A stretch of DNA of 64,000 bases from Paenibacillus silagei (lineage in GTDB: Bacteria > Bacillota > Bacilli > Paenibacillales > Paenibacillaceae): the NCBI RefSeq assembly GCF_017874735.1, contig NZ_JAGGLV010000002.1, forward strand, positions 372,001-436,000. The letters are read 5' to 3'. The notes under the pieces were generated by a model. It saw only the letters and a program-made list of their open reading frames with translations, did not search any database and had not been told where the DNA came from. Shown piece by piece: positions 35,749 to 44,950 of the stretch. Positions within the stretch are counted from its first letter, which is position 1. Every line of letters starts with the position of its first letter. Both the position numbers and the translations under genes were made by a program.

Positions 35749-37026
35749 TTATTCCCCCGTGCGGAACAACGCACGCAGCGCACTGCCGAAGGCCTGCAGC
35801 CAGTTGCCCGCCGGATAGGCGGAGGCGCTCGCAGCGTTATATTTTTTCTCATACGGTGAGGTCTCCGGCGGGAGCTGGCCAGGCGTGTACACCGGTACCC
35901 GCCCAATCTCCTTATCTCCCAGCTGCAAAATAATCACACCCCTGAGCCCGAAGTTAACATCGCCCTCACTCCCGTTGGTATTCGCGCTGGCCCTGCCCGC
36001 ACCTGCACTTACACTGGAGCCTGCAGCTGTACTCCCCGTACCCGCAGCATTGCCACCCGCAGAGGCCTGCGGATCTGGACTAAGCACCAGCTTGTTGACG
36101 AGCCTTGCTTCCTCCCCCTGACCAAGCGGATATGCGAAGGCCTTGCCGGTCACCAGACTGTAGCCTTTGACGGCCTCGCCCCGACCGACCAGCGTCTTCA
36201 GCGGGTAGTGGTTGAAGCCGAAGTCCAGCAGTGAGGCATGGTCGTTCCAGTCATTGCCGTCGTTCAGCGTAACCGCCACGAGCTGCTGCCCGTCCCTTGT
36301 AGCGGAGCTAACCAGGCAGCGCAGCGCTTTTTTGGTATACCCCGTCTTCACCCCGTCCGCTCCTTCGTAGAGGCGCAGCATCTTATTCTTGTTGCTCCAT
36401 TTATAGTCCCATTTCTCGTAGGGATTGTCCGCCGTCTTCTCTTTGGTGGCTACGATCTCCTTGAATACCGGGTTATGCATCGCATATGCGGTCAATACGG
36501 CCAGATCATTCGCGCTGGAAAAGTGGCCTTCTGCATCTAATCCATGCGGATTGGCAAAATGCGTATTTTTTAAATTCAGCTCCTGCGCCTTGGCGTTCAT
36601 CAGGTAGACGAACCCCTGCTCCGAACCGCCGACATGCTCGGCAATTGCCGTTGCCGCATCATTGCCGGAGCGCAGCATCAGCCCGTACAGCATATCCTTC
36701 AGCGTCATCTCCTCGCCCAGCTTCAGGTACAGGGAGGAGCCCTCCTTGGCAAAAGCATTTTTGCCGACCTTGACCTTCGACGTTATGTCGCCGTTCTCTA
36801 TCGCCACAAGGGCGGTCATAATTTTGGTCAGACTGGCAATCAGCATCGGCTCATCTCCGCGGCTGCTATACAGAATTCTTCCGGATGTCACATCAATCAG
36901 CGCCGCCGCCCTCGCATGCGTGGAGATCGAAAGGTTCTCCGCCCGGACAGCAGACAGCGGCACCAGCGCAAGCAGCAGCACACACAACAGTAAGGACAGC
37001 GTAGATTTTCGGGTTAGTGTCTTCAT
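35749..37026 (-). CDS. dacB: D-alanyl-D-alanine carboxypeptidase DacB (sporulation PBP5*)
   Basis: A 425-residue exported penicillin-binding protein that trims cortex peptidoglycan side chains. A signal peptide (about 1-28) precedes the catalytic domain with ASLTK (SxxK), RSGN (SxN) and GVKTGYT (KTG). A Gly/Ser/Ala-rich stretch near residues 330-355 interrupts the C-terminal domain. The start is ATG 37024-37026, six bases after GGAGG; an ATG two codons earlier abuts the ribosome site. Confidence 0.92.
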   Translation of the reverse strand: MKTLTRKSTLSLLLCVLLLALVPLSAVRAENLSISTHARAAALIDVTSGRILYSSRGDEPMLIASLTKIMTALVAIENGDITSKVKVGKNAFAKEGSSLYLKLGEEMTLKDMLYGLMLRSGNDAATAIAEHVGGSEQGFVYLMNAKAQELNLKNTHFANPHGLDAEGHFSSANDLAVLTAYAMHNPVFKEIVATKEKTADNPYEKWDYKWSNKNKMLRLYEGADGVKTGYTKKALRCLVSSATRDGQQLVAVTLNDGNDWNDHASLLDFGFNHYPLKTLVGRGEAVKGYSLVTGKAFAYPLGQGEEARLVNKLVLSPDPQASAGGNAAGTGSTAAGSSVSAGAGRASANTNGSEGDVNFGLRGVIILQLGDKEIGRVPVYTPGQLPPETSPYEKKYNAASASAYPAGNWLQAFGSALRALFRTGE

Positions 37027-37139
37027 GTTCATCCTCCGGCTTCTTATCCGTTCCTTACGCAACGGTTCATCAGTCTTGCCTGGTTGTACAAGTGTATGCG
37101 GGGCATGGGGCAGGTATGTCCTATCCTCCAGCATCCGGC

Positions 37140-37173
37140 AAAAAAGGGATACCACCCGCTAAGGTGATATCCC
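37140..37173 (-). terminator. Terminator of the GerW gene
   Basis: GGGATATCACC and GGTGGTATCCC arms pair with one wobble around a six-base loop, followed by six U on the minus strand, 26 bases after the gene. Confidence 0.85.
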
Positions 37174-37198
37174 TGCTAATTTGTCATTTCCCTGTATC

Positions 37199-37693
37199 CT
37201 AATGTGTTGACGAATGGTCAGACGAGCCGGTCCCGGTCTCCACAACGGTTTTGGTTACCTTGGAACCGGGAATATCTGAAGCTTCGGGAACCATGCCGGG
37301 CTGGAACATATTCTGAATTTTGTCGAGCAGGTTAGGCGTGGCATCAATAATTTTCTCGAACAGATGGGTCTGATTATCCAGCGGCACAATATGTACCCCT
37401 TCTCTGCCAACGACCAGAAAAGCGATTGGACGAATAGACACGCCGCCCCCGCTGCCGCCCCCGAAGGGTAGCATTTTGACACCGGACCCGCTGCTGTTCA
37501 CGCCCGGACCATCATCCTCCACCCTGAAATCACTACCGCCGGCTGCGAAGCCGAACGTCACCTTGCTAATCGGCAGAATGACGGTGCCATCGGGCGTTTC
37601 AACCGGATCTCCTACAATTGTATTTACATCAACCATGCCTTTAATATTTTCCATTGCGGTCTGCATGAGACCTTGAATCGGATGATCTGACAT
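37199..37693 (-). CDS. ytfJ: GerW-family sporulation protein (YtfJ)
   Basis: A 164-residue protein of the GerW/YtfJ family, made in the forespore and linked to germination with L-alanine in B. subtilis. The conserved N terminus PIQGLMQTAMENIKGMVDVN, the central strand VILPISKVTFGFAAGGSDF and a Gly-rich segment (FGGGSGGGVSI) are present. The start ATG follows GAGGAGG. Confidence 0.9.
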   Translation of the reverse strand: MSDHPIQGLMQTAMENIKGMVDVNTIVGDPVETPDGTVILPISKVTFGFAAGGSDFRVEDDGPGVNSSGSGVKMLPFGGGSGGGVSIRPIAFLVVGREGVHIVPLDNQTHLFEKIIDATPNLLDKIQNMFQPGMVPEASDIPGSKVTKTVVETGTGSSDHSSTH

Positions 37694-37773
37694 TGTTTGT
37701 CTCCTCCTCGTGTGTATATAAATGTACCTGCAGTATTTATCTTGCCCACTATAGATTGGAGTATGTAGATTAT

Positions 37774-38472
37774 TTAGGAACGTTCACGGCTGAGCAATCT
37801 CTTCCACCGGCCCAGACCGCCTTCCACCTTCGACACACGCCGCAGCAGGAGAAGCCCCGCATAGAGCGCATATCCGGCGGACAGCTTGCCGCTACAGACG
37901 GCTTCCGTTGCAAAAGACGGCTGATCCCGGAAGACAGGTGCCACAAATATTCCCGGCTTATGCACCAGTCTGACCATGCGGGAGAGTACGCGAATCATCG
38001 TCCACTTCAGTCCCCATAAGGCCCCCACCGCCGTGGCAGTCGTTGCAGCCTCCCCAAGAGAGAAGTCCGTGGACCAGTCCAGCTTGGTGATCTGAATATG
38101 TGACAGGGTATCTTTAAGCCATTTTTTCAGACCGCGGGTGGCATGTAACGCAGTGCGTATATCCTTTAGCCATTGCGTCACAGATTCTTTATCGACCTGC
38201 CCTTCCTTCTCGCTATCCAGCTTCACCGGTGCGATTCCGCTTGTCTCCACCTTGAGCTTAATTCCCTGTTCAAGGCTCTGGAAGACCAGCGCAGGCACCT
38301 CATAATGAAATTTAACGAGACCATATACAGCTTTGATGTCGAATTCGATGCGGTCATCCTTACCCAGCCTGCGGACACGAAAGTGAAAATGAATCGATGA
38401 CGCCAGAACCAGCAGGAACAGCAGAACTACGAGCAGCAGCAGGATTAAGGGTATTGCCAGCCATAACGTCAC
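37774..38472 (-). CDS. DUF2953 membrane protein (YtfI-like)
   Basis: A 232-residue protein with one N-terminal membrane segment (WLAIPLILLLLVVLLFLLVL) and a cytoplasmic domain typical of DUF2953. The start is taken as GTG (38470-38472), eight bases after TTGGAGG; upstream in-frame codons look non-coding. It lies 80 bases before ytfJ, the same pairing as ytfI-ytfJ in B. subtilis. Function unknown, probably sporulation-linked. Confidence 0.8.
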   Translation of the reverse strand: MTLWLAIPLILLLLVVLLFLLVLASSIHFHFRVRRLGKDDRIEFDIKAVYGLVKFHYEVPALVFQSLEQGIKLKVETSGIAPVKLDSEKEGQVDKESVTQWLKDIRTALHATRGLKKWLKDTLSHIQITKLDWSTDFSLGEAATTATAVGALWGLKWTMIRVLSRMVRLVHKPGIFVAPVFRDQPSFATEAVCSGKLSAGYALYAGLLLLRRVSKVEGGLGRWKRLLSRERS

Positions 38473-38589
38473 ACGGTTAACCTCCAAGCAGACTTTAGAA
38501 TAATAAACATGGAGCCTCTGGATTAGTATGGCAATTACGGCTGGATAACATTCGGTGATTTCGCAAACTTCTCCATTTTTCACAAGTGG

Positions 38590-38627
38590 AAACGGATTTG
38601 CCGTCCTTTTAAAGGACGGTACCGTTT
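38590..38627. repeat. Intergenic palindrome, REP-like
   Basis: Outer arms AAACGG/CCGTTT and inner arms CCGTCCTTT/AAAGGACGG form a two-step hairpin with no U-tract. It lies between the DUF2953 gene and scpB, away from their terminator. It may be a dispersed palindromic element. Confidence 0.5.
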
Positions 38628-38682
38628 CAGCGAGAAATAGAAGGATACTTTATCATGTGCAAATATAAAGTCTTATATTTTG

Positions 38683-38717
38683 AAAAAATGCCGCTGTCCC
38701 CGAAGGGACAACGGCAT
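38683..38717 (-). terminator. Terminator of scpAB
   Basis: ATGCCGTTGTCCC and GGGACAGCGGCAT arms close a TTCG tetraloop and are followed by six U on the minus strand, 29 bases after scpB. Confidence 0.93.
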
Positions 38718-38745
38718 CTCAAGAACAGCGGCGGGTCCGCTGCGG

Positions 38746-39348
38746 TTATTCTACTTCATCGAAGGTCATCTGGCTGTCCAGCTTGCTGAACAGCAGCTGG
38801 GTCTCCTCTTCCAGGCCCTCGGAGGTATCGAAGCTTGACGGCTCCGGCAGCTCCTTCAGGCTGGCCAGCCCGAAGCTGTCCAGGAAGGACTTGGTCGTGC
38901 CATACAGAATCGGACGCCCGACAGCCTCCGCCCGGCCCACCTCGTGGATCAGATCCTTGTTGCCCAGCGTGTGGATGGCCCGTTCGGATTTGACGCCCCG
39001 GATCTCCTCAATCTCCACTCTCGTGATCGGCTGGCGGTAAGCCACAATGGCAAGTGTCTCCAGCGCCGCCTGGGACAGGGACGACCTGGAGGGCGAATAC
39101 GCCAGACGTTCGAAATACTGCGCATGCTCCGGGAGTGTCGCCAGCCGGTAATTCCCGGCAATCTGGACCACCTGAAGGCCACGGCTCTGCGAGTGGTAAT
39201 CCTCTCTTAAGTCATCCAGCGCTCTTGTAGCCAGATCAGGCCGCTGCTCGGTAATCTCGGCAATCTGCCGGACCGACAGGCCTTCATCCCCTGAGAGAAA
39301 CAGCAGGCCTTCAATAATTGATTTCAGCGTGTTGTAGTCCACTGACAT
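38746..39348 (-). CDS. scpB: Segregation and condensation protein B
   Basis: A 200-residue winged-helix kleisin-associated protein that binds ScpA in the SMC condensin complex. Motifs: IIEGLLFLSGDEGLS at the N terminus and LETLAIVAYRQPITRVEIEEIRG, given here in part, near residue 93. The ATG overlaps the scpA end by 38 bases, with AGGAGG five bases upstream; a GTG two codons later is possible. Confidence 0.95.
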   Translation of the reverse strand: MSVDYNTLKSIIEGLLFLSGDEGLSVRQIAEITEQRPDLATRALDDLREDYHSQSRGLQVVQIAGNYRLATLPEHAQYFERLAYSPSRSSLSQAALETLAIVAYRQPITRVEIEEIRGVKSERAIHTLGNKDLIHEVGRAEAVGRPILYGTTKSFLDSFGLASLKELPEPSSFDTSEGLEEETQLLFSKLDSQMTFDEVE

Positions 39349-40102
39349 CCTCTCCTCCTCTCCACTCCATCACAATATCCTCAAATAATTTCTCCTGGTA
39401 GCAGTAAATGGCCTTCATCTTCATCAGCTCCAGGATGGCCAGGAAGGTGGTCACAATCTCATGCCGGTCCATCTCCTCATGCAGCAGGGAAGAGAAGCGC
39501 ATTCTGCCGCCGATCCCTTTGCGCTGAAGCGCTTCGGATACATCACTGATACGGTCTTTTACCGAGATCTCATCCCGGGTAATCCGCTGGTACGAGGTGC
39601 GCCGGGCAGCCTTGCTTAGCGCCTTGCGGAACGCAGCGATCAGATCGGCGGTATGCAGACCCTTCAGTGTATTGTCCGTCTGCGCAGGAACGAAGGGGCC
39701 CAGATCCTCAGGCTCTTTCGTAAAAATCAGGCTGCGCTCGCTCTCCATATCCAGCAGCTGCACCGCGATGCTCTTGAACTTACGGTATTCAATCAGGCGC
39801 TGCACCAGCTCCGCGCGCGGATCATAGCCGTCATCCTCATAATAATCGAAATCCTCGATTTCAATGACGGGCGGCTTCGGCAGCAGCATTTTGCTCTTAA
39901 TCGACAGGAGAGTGGCCGCCATCACCAGAAATTCACTGGTGATATCCAGCTCCAGCTCCTTCATTCCCTGTAGGAATTCCATATACTGCTCGGTGATCTC
40001 GCTGACCGGAATGTCCTGGATGTCGATTTCCGCCTTGTCAATCAGATGCAAGAGCAGATCGAGCGGACCTTCGAACGTCTCCAGCTTGTACAATACAGTC
40101 AC
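39311..40102 (-). CDS. scpA: Segregation and condensation protein A (kleisin)
   Basis: A 263-residue kleisin that bridges the SMC heads. The N terminus YKLETFEGPLDLLLHLIDKA and SEFLVMAATLLSIKSKMLLP are signature segments. The start is GTG (40100-40102), seven bases after GGAGG. It is upstream of and overlaps scpB. Confidence 0.95.
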   Translation of the reverse strand: MTVLYKLETFEGPLDLLLHLIDKAEIDIQDIPVSEITEQYMEFLQGMKELELDITSEFLVMAATLLSIKSKMLLPKPPVIEIEDFDYYEDDGYDPRAELVQRLIEYRKFKSIAVQLLDMESERSLIFTKEPEDLGPFVPAQTDNTLKGLHTADLIAAFRKALSKAARRTSYQRITRDEISVKDRISDVSEALQRKGIGGRMRFSSLLHEEMDRHEIVTTFLAILELMKMKAIYCYQEKLFEDIVMEWRGGEDVSGLQHAEINY

Positions 40103-40235
40103 GCGGTTTCCTCCAGCCCAAAAAAAGTAAAGTGCAGCGCCGCAAGGACGCTACACAAGTAGAAAGATCTATTTTCATGCTTTCTTCTCATACCTATAAA
40201 TAAGCACGATTTACGCTCTTTCGTCAAGAGGTGTA

Positions 40236-40703
40236 TTATTTGAACATCTTATTCAGGTTAGCCATTTCGATCGCGGCAGTCGCTGCATCCCAGCCTTTAT
40301 TGCCGGCCTTGGTTCCTGAGCGCTCAATAGCCTGTTCAATATTCTCCGTCGTAACCACACCGAAAATAGTCGGAACACCCGTCTTAAGATTAATCGCCGC
40401 CACACCTTTGGCCACCTCGTTGCACACATAATCATAGTGTGTTGTAGATCCGCGAATGACTGTACCCAGCGTGATAACGGCGTCATATTTGCCGCTTTCG
40501 GCCATTTTTTGGGCAATCAGCGGAATTTCGAATACGCCCGGTACCCAGGCCACATCCACTTCATCATCGGCAACCCCATGGCGCTTGAAGGCATCGAGTG
40601 CCCCGGAGAGCAGCTTGCTGGTAATGAACTCATTGAAACGTCCTACGACAACCCCATATTTCAAGCCCTCAGATACTAAATGTCCTTCAAAATAATTCGG
40701 CAT
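40236..40703 (-). CDS. ribH: 6,7-dimethyl-8-ribityllumazine synthase
   Basis: Penultimate enzyme of riboflavin synthesis; forms icosahedral shells. The start at ATG 40701-40703 ([13 protein letters not shown]) aligns with other RibH proteins; an ATG three codons upstream is possible. The 155-residue protein has [38 protein letters not shown] and the catalytic His in that segment. It is the last gene of the rib operon; no clear terminator follows in 40103-40235. Confidence 0.96.
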   Translation of the reverse strand: MPNYFEGHLVSEGLKYGVVVGRFNEFITSKLLSGALDAFKRHGVADDEVDVAWVPGVFEIPLIAQKMAESGKYDAVITLGTVIRGSTTHYDYVCNEVAKGVAAINLKTGVPTIFGVVTTENIEQAIERSGTKAGNKGWDAATAAIEMANLNKMFK

Positions 40704-40745
40704 ACTACTCATCAACCCTTCGTGTATAGGATAGGTAATCTATGA

Positions 40746-41999
40746 TTAAATTTTGGTATTCTCATTCTGTTCGATCTTGTCAAAATTCAGCAGATGCCCA
40801 AGCTTCGCCTGCTTCGTATGAAGATAATTGGTATTGTCCTTGTTCTCCGGCATCTGGATCGCTACGCGCTCCACCACCTCAAGGCCATAGCCTTCCAGCC
40901 CCTTGATCTTGCGCGGGTTGTTGGTCAGCAGCCGGATCTGGCGGATGCCAAGATCCTTAAGAATCTGTGCCCCGATGCCATAATCCCGCAGATCCGCCGC
41001 GAAGCCCAGCTTCAGGTTGGCATCCACAGTATCCAGCCCTTCTTCCTGCAGCTTGTAGGCGCGCAGCTTGTTGATCAGGCCAATGCCCCGGCCCTCCTGG
41101 CGCATATAGAGGAGTACACCTCTGCCGGCTTCTTCAATCTGGCGCAGCGCCGCTTCGAACTGCGGACCGCAGTCACAGCGGTGCGAATGGAACACATCGC
41201 CGGTCAGGCACTCGGAATGCACACGTACGAGTACCGGCTCATCCCCGGAGATATCGCCTTTAACCAGGGCAACGTGCTCCTTGTCGTCCACCTCATTCGT
41301 ATAGGCAATGGTCTGGAAATCACCGAAATCCGTCGGCAGATTCACTGCTACCTCACGGGTAACCAGATGCTCCTTCTCGTTACGGTAGTGAATGAGGTCC
41401 TTGATGCTGATCAGCTTAAGGTCATGCTTCTTAGCGATCTCAATCAGGTCAGGCAGGCGGGCCATCGTACCGTCCACCTTCACCACTTCACAGATGACAC
41501 CTGCCGGATAAGCCCCGCACATGCGGGCCAGATCAACAGCAGCCTCCGTGTGCCCGGAACGCCGCAGGACTCCGCCTTTTTTGGCGATCAGCGGGAACAT
41601 ATGCCCCGGTCTGCGGAAGTCGGCCGGCTTCGCCTTCGGGTCTAGCATGGCCTTAATCGTCTGGGAGCGTTCACCGGCCGAGATGCCGGTAGTCGTATCC
41701 GCGTAGTCAATAGATACCGTGAACGCCGTACCATGATTATCGGTATTCTGGGACACCATCGGATGCAGGTCCAGCTCCTCTGCACGCTCTGCCGTAATCG
41801 GTACGCAGACCAGGCCGCGTCCTTCAGTAATCATGAAGTTAATCACTTCCGGGGTAGCCCGTTCCGCCAGAGCGACGAAGTCTCCTTCATTCTCACGGTC
41901 TTCATCATCTACAACGATAACGACCTTACCGCGCATTAAGTCGTAGATCGCATCTTCAATCGGGTCTAGAACACTGTCCTTATCAGCTTGCTGGCTCAT
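40746..41999 (-). CDS. ribBA: Bifunctional 3,4-DHBP synthase/GTP cyclohydrolase II
   Basis: A 417-residue fusion. The N-terminal RibB domain (about 1-207) makes 3,4-dihydroxy-2-butanone 4-phosphate, with [10 protein letters not shown] and [12 protein letters not shown]; the C-terminal RibA domain (about 208-405) opens GTP, with zinc-binding [15 protein letters not shown] and [10 protein letters not shown]. These supply both precursors of riboflavin. The start ATG follows AGGAGG. Confidence 0.97.
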   Translation of the reverse strand: MSQQADKDSVLDPIEDAIYDLMRGKVVIVVDDEDRENEGDFVALAERATPEVINFMITEGRGLVCVPITAERAEELDLHPMVSQNTDNHGTAFTVSIDYADTTTGISAGERSQTIKAMLDPKAKPADFRRPGHMFPLIAKKGGVLRRSGHTEAAVDLARMCGAYPAGVICEVVKVDGTMARLPDLIEIAKKHDLKLISIKDLIHYRNEKEHLVTREVAVNLPTDFGDFQTIAYTNEVDDKEHVALVKGDISGDEPVLVRVHSECLTGDVFHSHRCDCGPQFEAALRQIEEAGRGVLLYMRQEGRGIGLINKLRAYKLQEEGLDTVDANLKLGFAADLRDYGIGAQILKDLGIRQIRLLTNNPRKIKGLEGYGLEVVERVAIQMPENKDNTNYLHTKQAKLGHLLNFDKIEQNENTKI

Positions 42000-42049
42000 A
42001 TTTCCGTCCTCCTAATGGCTATACGCTTGCCGTATGCCTGATCTATAGA

Positions 42050-42718
42050 TTATACGAACCCGTTGGCCGCCAAAAAATCATGGCTGATCTTCGAGCTTCC
42101 CCCATCATCTTCATTGCTTGCACGCGAACCGTAATGGAGCAGATGGTCCACGTATTTACCGAGCACATCACATTCGATATTCACCCGGTCTCCTGCCCGC
42201 TTGTGGGCCAGCACCGTCTCTCCCAGCGTGTGCGGGATAATCGACACGTTGAAGGTTGCGGCTTCCGTCCTCACAACCGTAAGGCTGATGCCGTCTATCG
42301 TAATGGAGCCTTTGGGAATGATGAATTTGAACAGGGATTTGCGGTCCGGGGCAATCTCGAACACCACTGCATTCTGATCGCGCCTGACGCTGCGGATCTC
42401 AGCGGTTCCATCCACATGCCCCTGGACAATATGCCCTCCGAAGCGTCCGCCGGCAGCCATGGCACGTTCCAGATTCATTTTGGACCCGGTGCGCAGCTCC
42501 TTGAGTGTACTGTTGCGGTAAGTCTCGGGCATGACGTCAACGGTGAAATGATGGTCCCCGAGTGAGGTTGCCGTGAGACAGACTCCATTGACCGCCACAC
42601 TGTCGCCGATCTTGAGATCTCCCATGATAAGCGAGGCGCCGATATTCAGCACCATCATCTCCCCGCCGCTGGTGACGCTGCGCAGAACTCCCACCTCTTC
42701 AATTAAGCCGGTAAACAT
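42050..42718 (-). CDS. ribE: Riboflavin synthase alpha subunit
   Basis: A 222-residue enzyme made of two homologous lumazine-binding barrels, each with a VNGVCLT or IDGISLTV-type motif; it starts MFTGLIEEVG, the canonical N terminus. It disproportionates two lumazines to riboflavin. The ATG at 42716-42718 has AAGGAGG six bases upstream. Confidence 0.97.
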   Translation of the reverse strand: MFTGLIEEVGVLRSVTSGGEMMVLNIGASLIMGDLKIGDSVAVNGVCLTATSLGDHHFTVDVMPETYRNSTLKELRTGSKMNLERAMAAGGRFGGHIVQGHVDGTAEIRSVRRDQNAVVFEIAPDRKSLFKFIIPKGSITIDGISLTVVRTEAATFNVSIIPHTLGETVLAHKRAGDRVNIECDVLGKYVDHLLHYGSRASNEDDGGSSKISHDFLAANGFV

Positions 42719-42744
42719 ACCATCCCTCCTTCCTGAATATTCGG

Positions 42745-43851
42745 TTACTGCTGAGGAACCGGGGTGCCGCTGATACACACATTATCCCCGAGCACTTCCA
42801 CTTCCAATCCTTCAAGCTGGATGGCATCACGCATCAGCTCCACACCCCCGAAGTCGAAGGTACCCGCTGCTTGCGCGCCGCCGCCGACAATCTTCGGAGC
42901 GAAGAAGAGGACCACCCGGTCAACCAGTCCCTCTGCAAGCATCGCCCCATTCAGCGTTCCGCCGCCTTCCAGCAGAATGGACCCAATCTCCATTGCACCG
43001 AGCGCAGCCATAGCCGCCTGCAGATCTACACGCGGACCGCTGCCCGCAGCAATCACCTCTAACCCTGCAGCCAGCAGCGCTGCTCTGCGGTCAGGATCGG
43101 CTGCCTCTGTCGTCACAACCACCGTAGGCGCGAGTCCGTCCTTGACCACAGCGCTGTCCAGCGGAAGGCGCAGCGAGGAGTCAATGATAATCCGCACCGG
43201 ATTCCGTCCGGGTACATTCAGTCTGGTCGTCAGCGAAGGGTTATCGGCAATCACCGTATTCACCCCGACCATAATCCCCTGATGGCGATGACGCAGGGTA
43301 TGTACGATCTCCCGTGCCTCTGCATTCGAGATCCACTTGCTGTCTCCGGTCCGTGTGGCGATTTTGCCGTCCAGTGTGCTGGCGCTCTTCAAGGTTACGA
43401 ACGGCTGCTTCGTCAAAATATACTTGATGAACTTCTCGTTCAGCCGCAGCGCCCGGCCCCGCAGCAAACCTACTTCAACATCAATCCCCTGCTCGCGCAG
43501 CATCGCTATTCCCCGGCCTGCCACCTGAGGGTTGGGGTCCTCACAGGCGACAACCACTCTCGCCACCCCTTCATCGATCAGACGCTGGCTGCAAGGAGGC
43601 GTAATGCCGTAATGACTGCAAGGCTCCAACGTAACATAGGCTGTACTCCCTTGCGCTTTACCGGCTGCCATATTGAGCGCATGCACCTCGGCGTGTCCGG
43701 TTCCGCGCTGCAGATGGGTTCCAATCCCGATCATGGCGCCGTCCTTCACAACTACGCAGCCGACCACAGGATTAATTCCCGTCTGGCCCTGTGCCCGCTC
43801 CGCCATATCCAGCGCAAGGGACATGTAAAACTCATCGTTCATCTTATCCAT
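42745..43851 (-). CDS. ribD: Bifunctional pyrimidine deaminase/reductase
   Basis: A 368-residue two-domain enzyme catalysing the deamination and side-chain reduction steps after GTP ring opening. The deaminase domain (1-145) has zinc motifs GHAEVHAL and PCSHYGITPPC; the reductase domain (148-360) has TLDGKIATRTGDSKWIS. It is the first gene of ribDE-BA-H and is directly downstream of the FMN riboswitch. Confidence 0.97.
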   Translation of the reverse strand: MDKMNDEFYMSLALDMAERAQGQTGINPVVGCVVVKDGAMIGIGTHLQRGTGHAEVHALNMAAGKAQGSTAYVTLEPCSHYGITPPCSQRLIDEGVARVVVACEDPNPQVAGRGIAMLREQGIDVEVGLLRGRALRLNEKFIKYILTKQPFVTLKSASTLDGKIATRTGDSKWISNAEAREIVHTLRHRHQGIMVGVNTVIADNPSLTTRLNVPGRNPVRIIIDSSLRLPLDSAVVKDGLAPTVVVTTEAADPDRRAALLAAGLEVIAAGSGPRVDLQAAMAALGAMEIGSILLEGGGTLNGAMLAEGLVDRVVLFFAPKIVGGGAQAAGTFDFGGVELMRDAIQLEGLEVEVLGDNVCISGTPVPQQ

Positions 43852-43905
43852 GTCTTGCCTCCTATCCCAAGGCTGTAGTCTTTATGTGTACCAAACTATA
43901 AACAG

Positions 43906-43944
43906 AAAAACCCGTCTCAATCTCCAGGAGGAGTTCAAGACGGG
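43906..43944 (-). terminator. FMN riboswitch terminator before ribD
   Basis: CCCGTCT...CTCC and GGAG...AGACGGG arms on the minus strand with U5 just after, between the aptamer and ribD. Expected to form when FMN is bound. Confidence 0.85.
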
Positions 43945-44079
43945 ATATACGAGAGGTGATCGCAGCAAAGAAAATATGCGTAAATAAACGCCGGACCTCC
44001 GGCATTGTGAAAGTTCGCACATAAGTTCCGAAAACACTGCTGCTCGGCCGCCTGTTGCAAGCGCGGCGCGTGAATCTCT

Positions 44080-44244
44080 CCTTCTTCCATCCAGACTATA
44101 CTGTCGGTCCCGGAATTACACCGGGTCCACCGTCCGTATCTATATCATACGAAGCGGGTAGCGGACTAAGCACCGGAACCAGCAATATTCAGCCAGATCC
44201 GTCAACATCACCGCCGGTAGGGAATCACACCCTGCCCTGAAGGA
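44080..44244 (-). promoter_or_regulatory. FMN riboswitch (RFN element) of the rib operon
   Basis: On the minus strand the conserved blocks occur in order: AGGGCAGGGTG, ATTCCCTACCGGCGGTGA, AGTCCGC, CCGACAGT and AGTCTGGATGGAAGAAGG. They fold into the six-stem FMN aptamer. Bound FMN represses riboflavin synthesis. Confidence 0.97.
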
Positions 44245-44354
44245 TTGATCTATTCAGTTCAATACCAAGTTACGCCTACAACAAAATTATCACTTCACTG
44301 CGGGAAATGCAAGTGTGCTTCGGAAATTTACTATATTTATGTAACTTAATTCCC

Positions 44355-44756
44355 TTATACACCCGTCTCACGCTGCTTGTCCGCTCTCAGCAGATCGCGG
44401 ATTTCCGTGAGCAGGACCACATCCGGTGTCGGGGCAGGTGTCTCCACAACCTCAACCTTGACGGTCTCCTTACGTCTGAACCGGCTGCTCAGCTTCACCA
44501 CCATGAAGATGGAGAAGGAAATAATGAAGAAATCGACTACGGTCTGGAGGAACAGGCCGTACTTCACTTCCGCTTCACCAATGCCAAAGCTAAGTTCCTT
44601 CAGATCAATCCCTCCACTGATCAGACCGATAAGCGGCATAATGATGTCTCCCACCAGCGAGGTAACAATTTTGCCGAATGCCGCTCCAATGATTACGGCA
44701 ACCGCCAGATCAAGTACATTCCCTTTCATGGCGAAGCTTTTGAATTCCTTCCACAT
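44355..44756 (-). CDS. mscL: Large-conductance mechanosensitive channel
   Basis: A 133-residue channel with two membrane segments (about 14-38 and 68-90) that opens under membrane tension to release solutes. The N terminus [21 protein letters not shown] and [10 protein letters not shown] are typical. The ATG at 44754-44756 has GGAGGG about eleven bases upstream. It has a likely own promoter at 44802-44830. Confidence 0.95.
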   Translation of the reverse strand: MWKEFKSFAMKGNVLDLAVAVIIGAAFGKIVTSLVGDIIMPLIGLISGGIDLKELSFGIGEAEVKYGLFLQTVVDFFIISFSIFMVVKLSSRFRRKETVKVEVVETPAPTPDVVLLTEIRDLLRADKQRETGV

Positions 44757-44801
44757 GACGAACCATCCCTCCGAAACTTTGAATTTGAAATTATTATAGC
44801 A

Positions 44802-44830
44802 TTTATAGCGATACGTATAGCAAGATGCAA
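44802..44830 (-). promoter_or_regulatory. Probable SigA promoter of mscL
   Basis: Minus strand TTGCAT (44825-44830), a 17-base spacer and TATAAA (44802-44807). A second TATAAT-like hexamer lies a few bases downstream. Confidence 0.5.
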
Positions 44831-44883
44831 GTTGAAAAATGTATAAACGGTATATAGTTTGCGATAGAGCCACTATATATTCC

Positions 44884-44918
44884 AAAAAGGTACGGGAACG
44901 CTGAGCGTCCCCGTACCT
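44884..44918 (-). terminator. Terminator of the adhesin gene
   Basis: GGTACGGGgACGCT and AGCGTtCCCGTACC arms give a long stem with one mismatch; U5 follows on the minus strand. Confidence 0.9.
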
Positions 44919-44950
44919 CCTGTACCCTTATTCAGCTGCTCTAATTCTGC

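Noticed and set aside
44055..44240. Small plus-strand frame upstream of mscL
   Set aside because: It is the complement of the FMN riboswitch aptamer.
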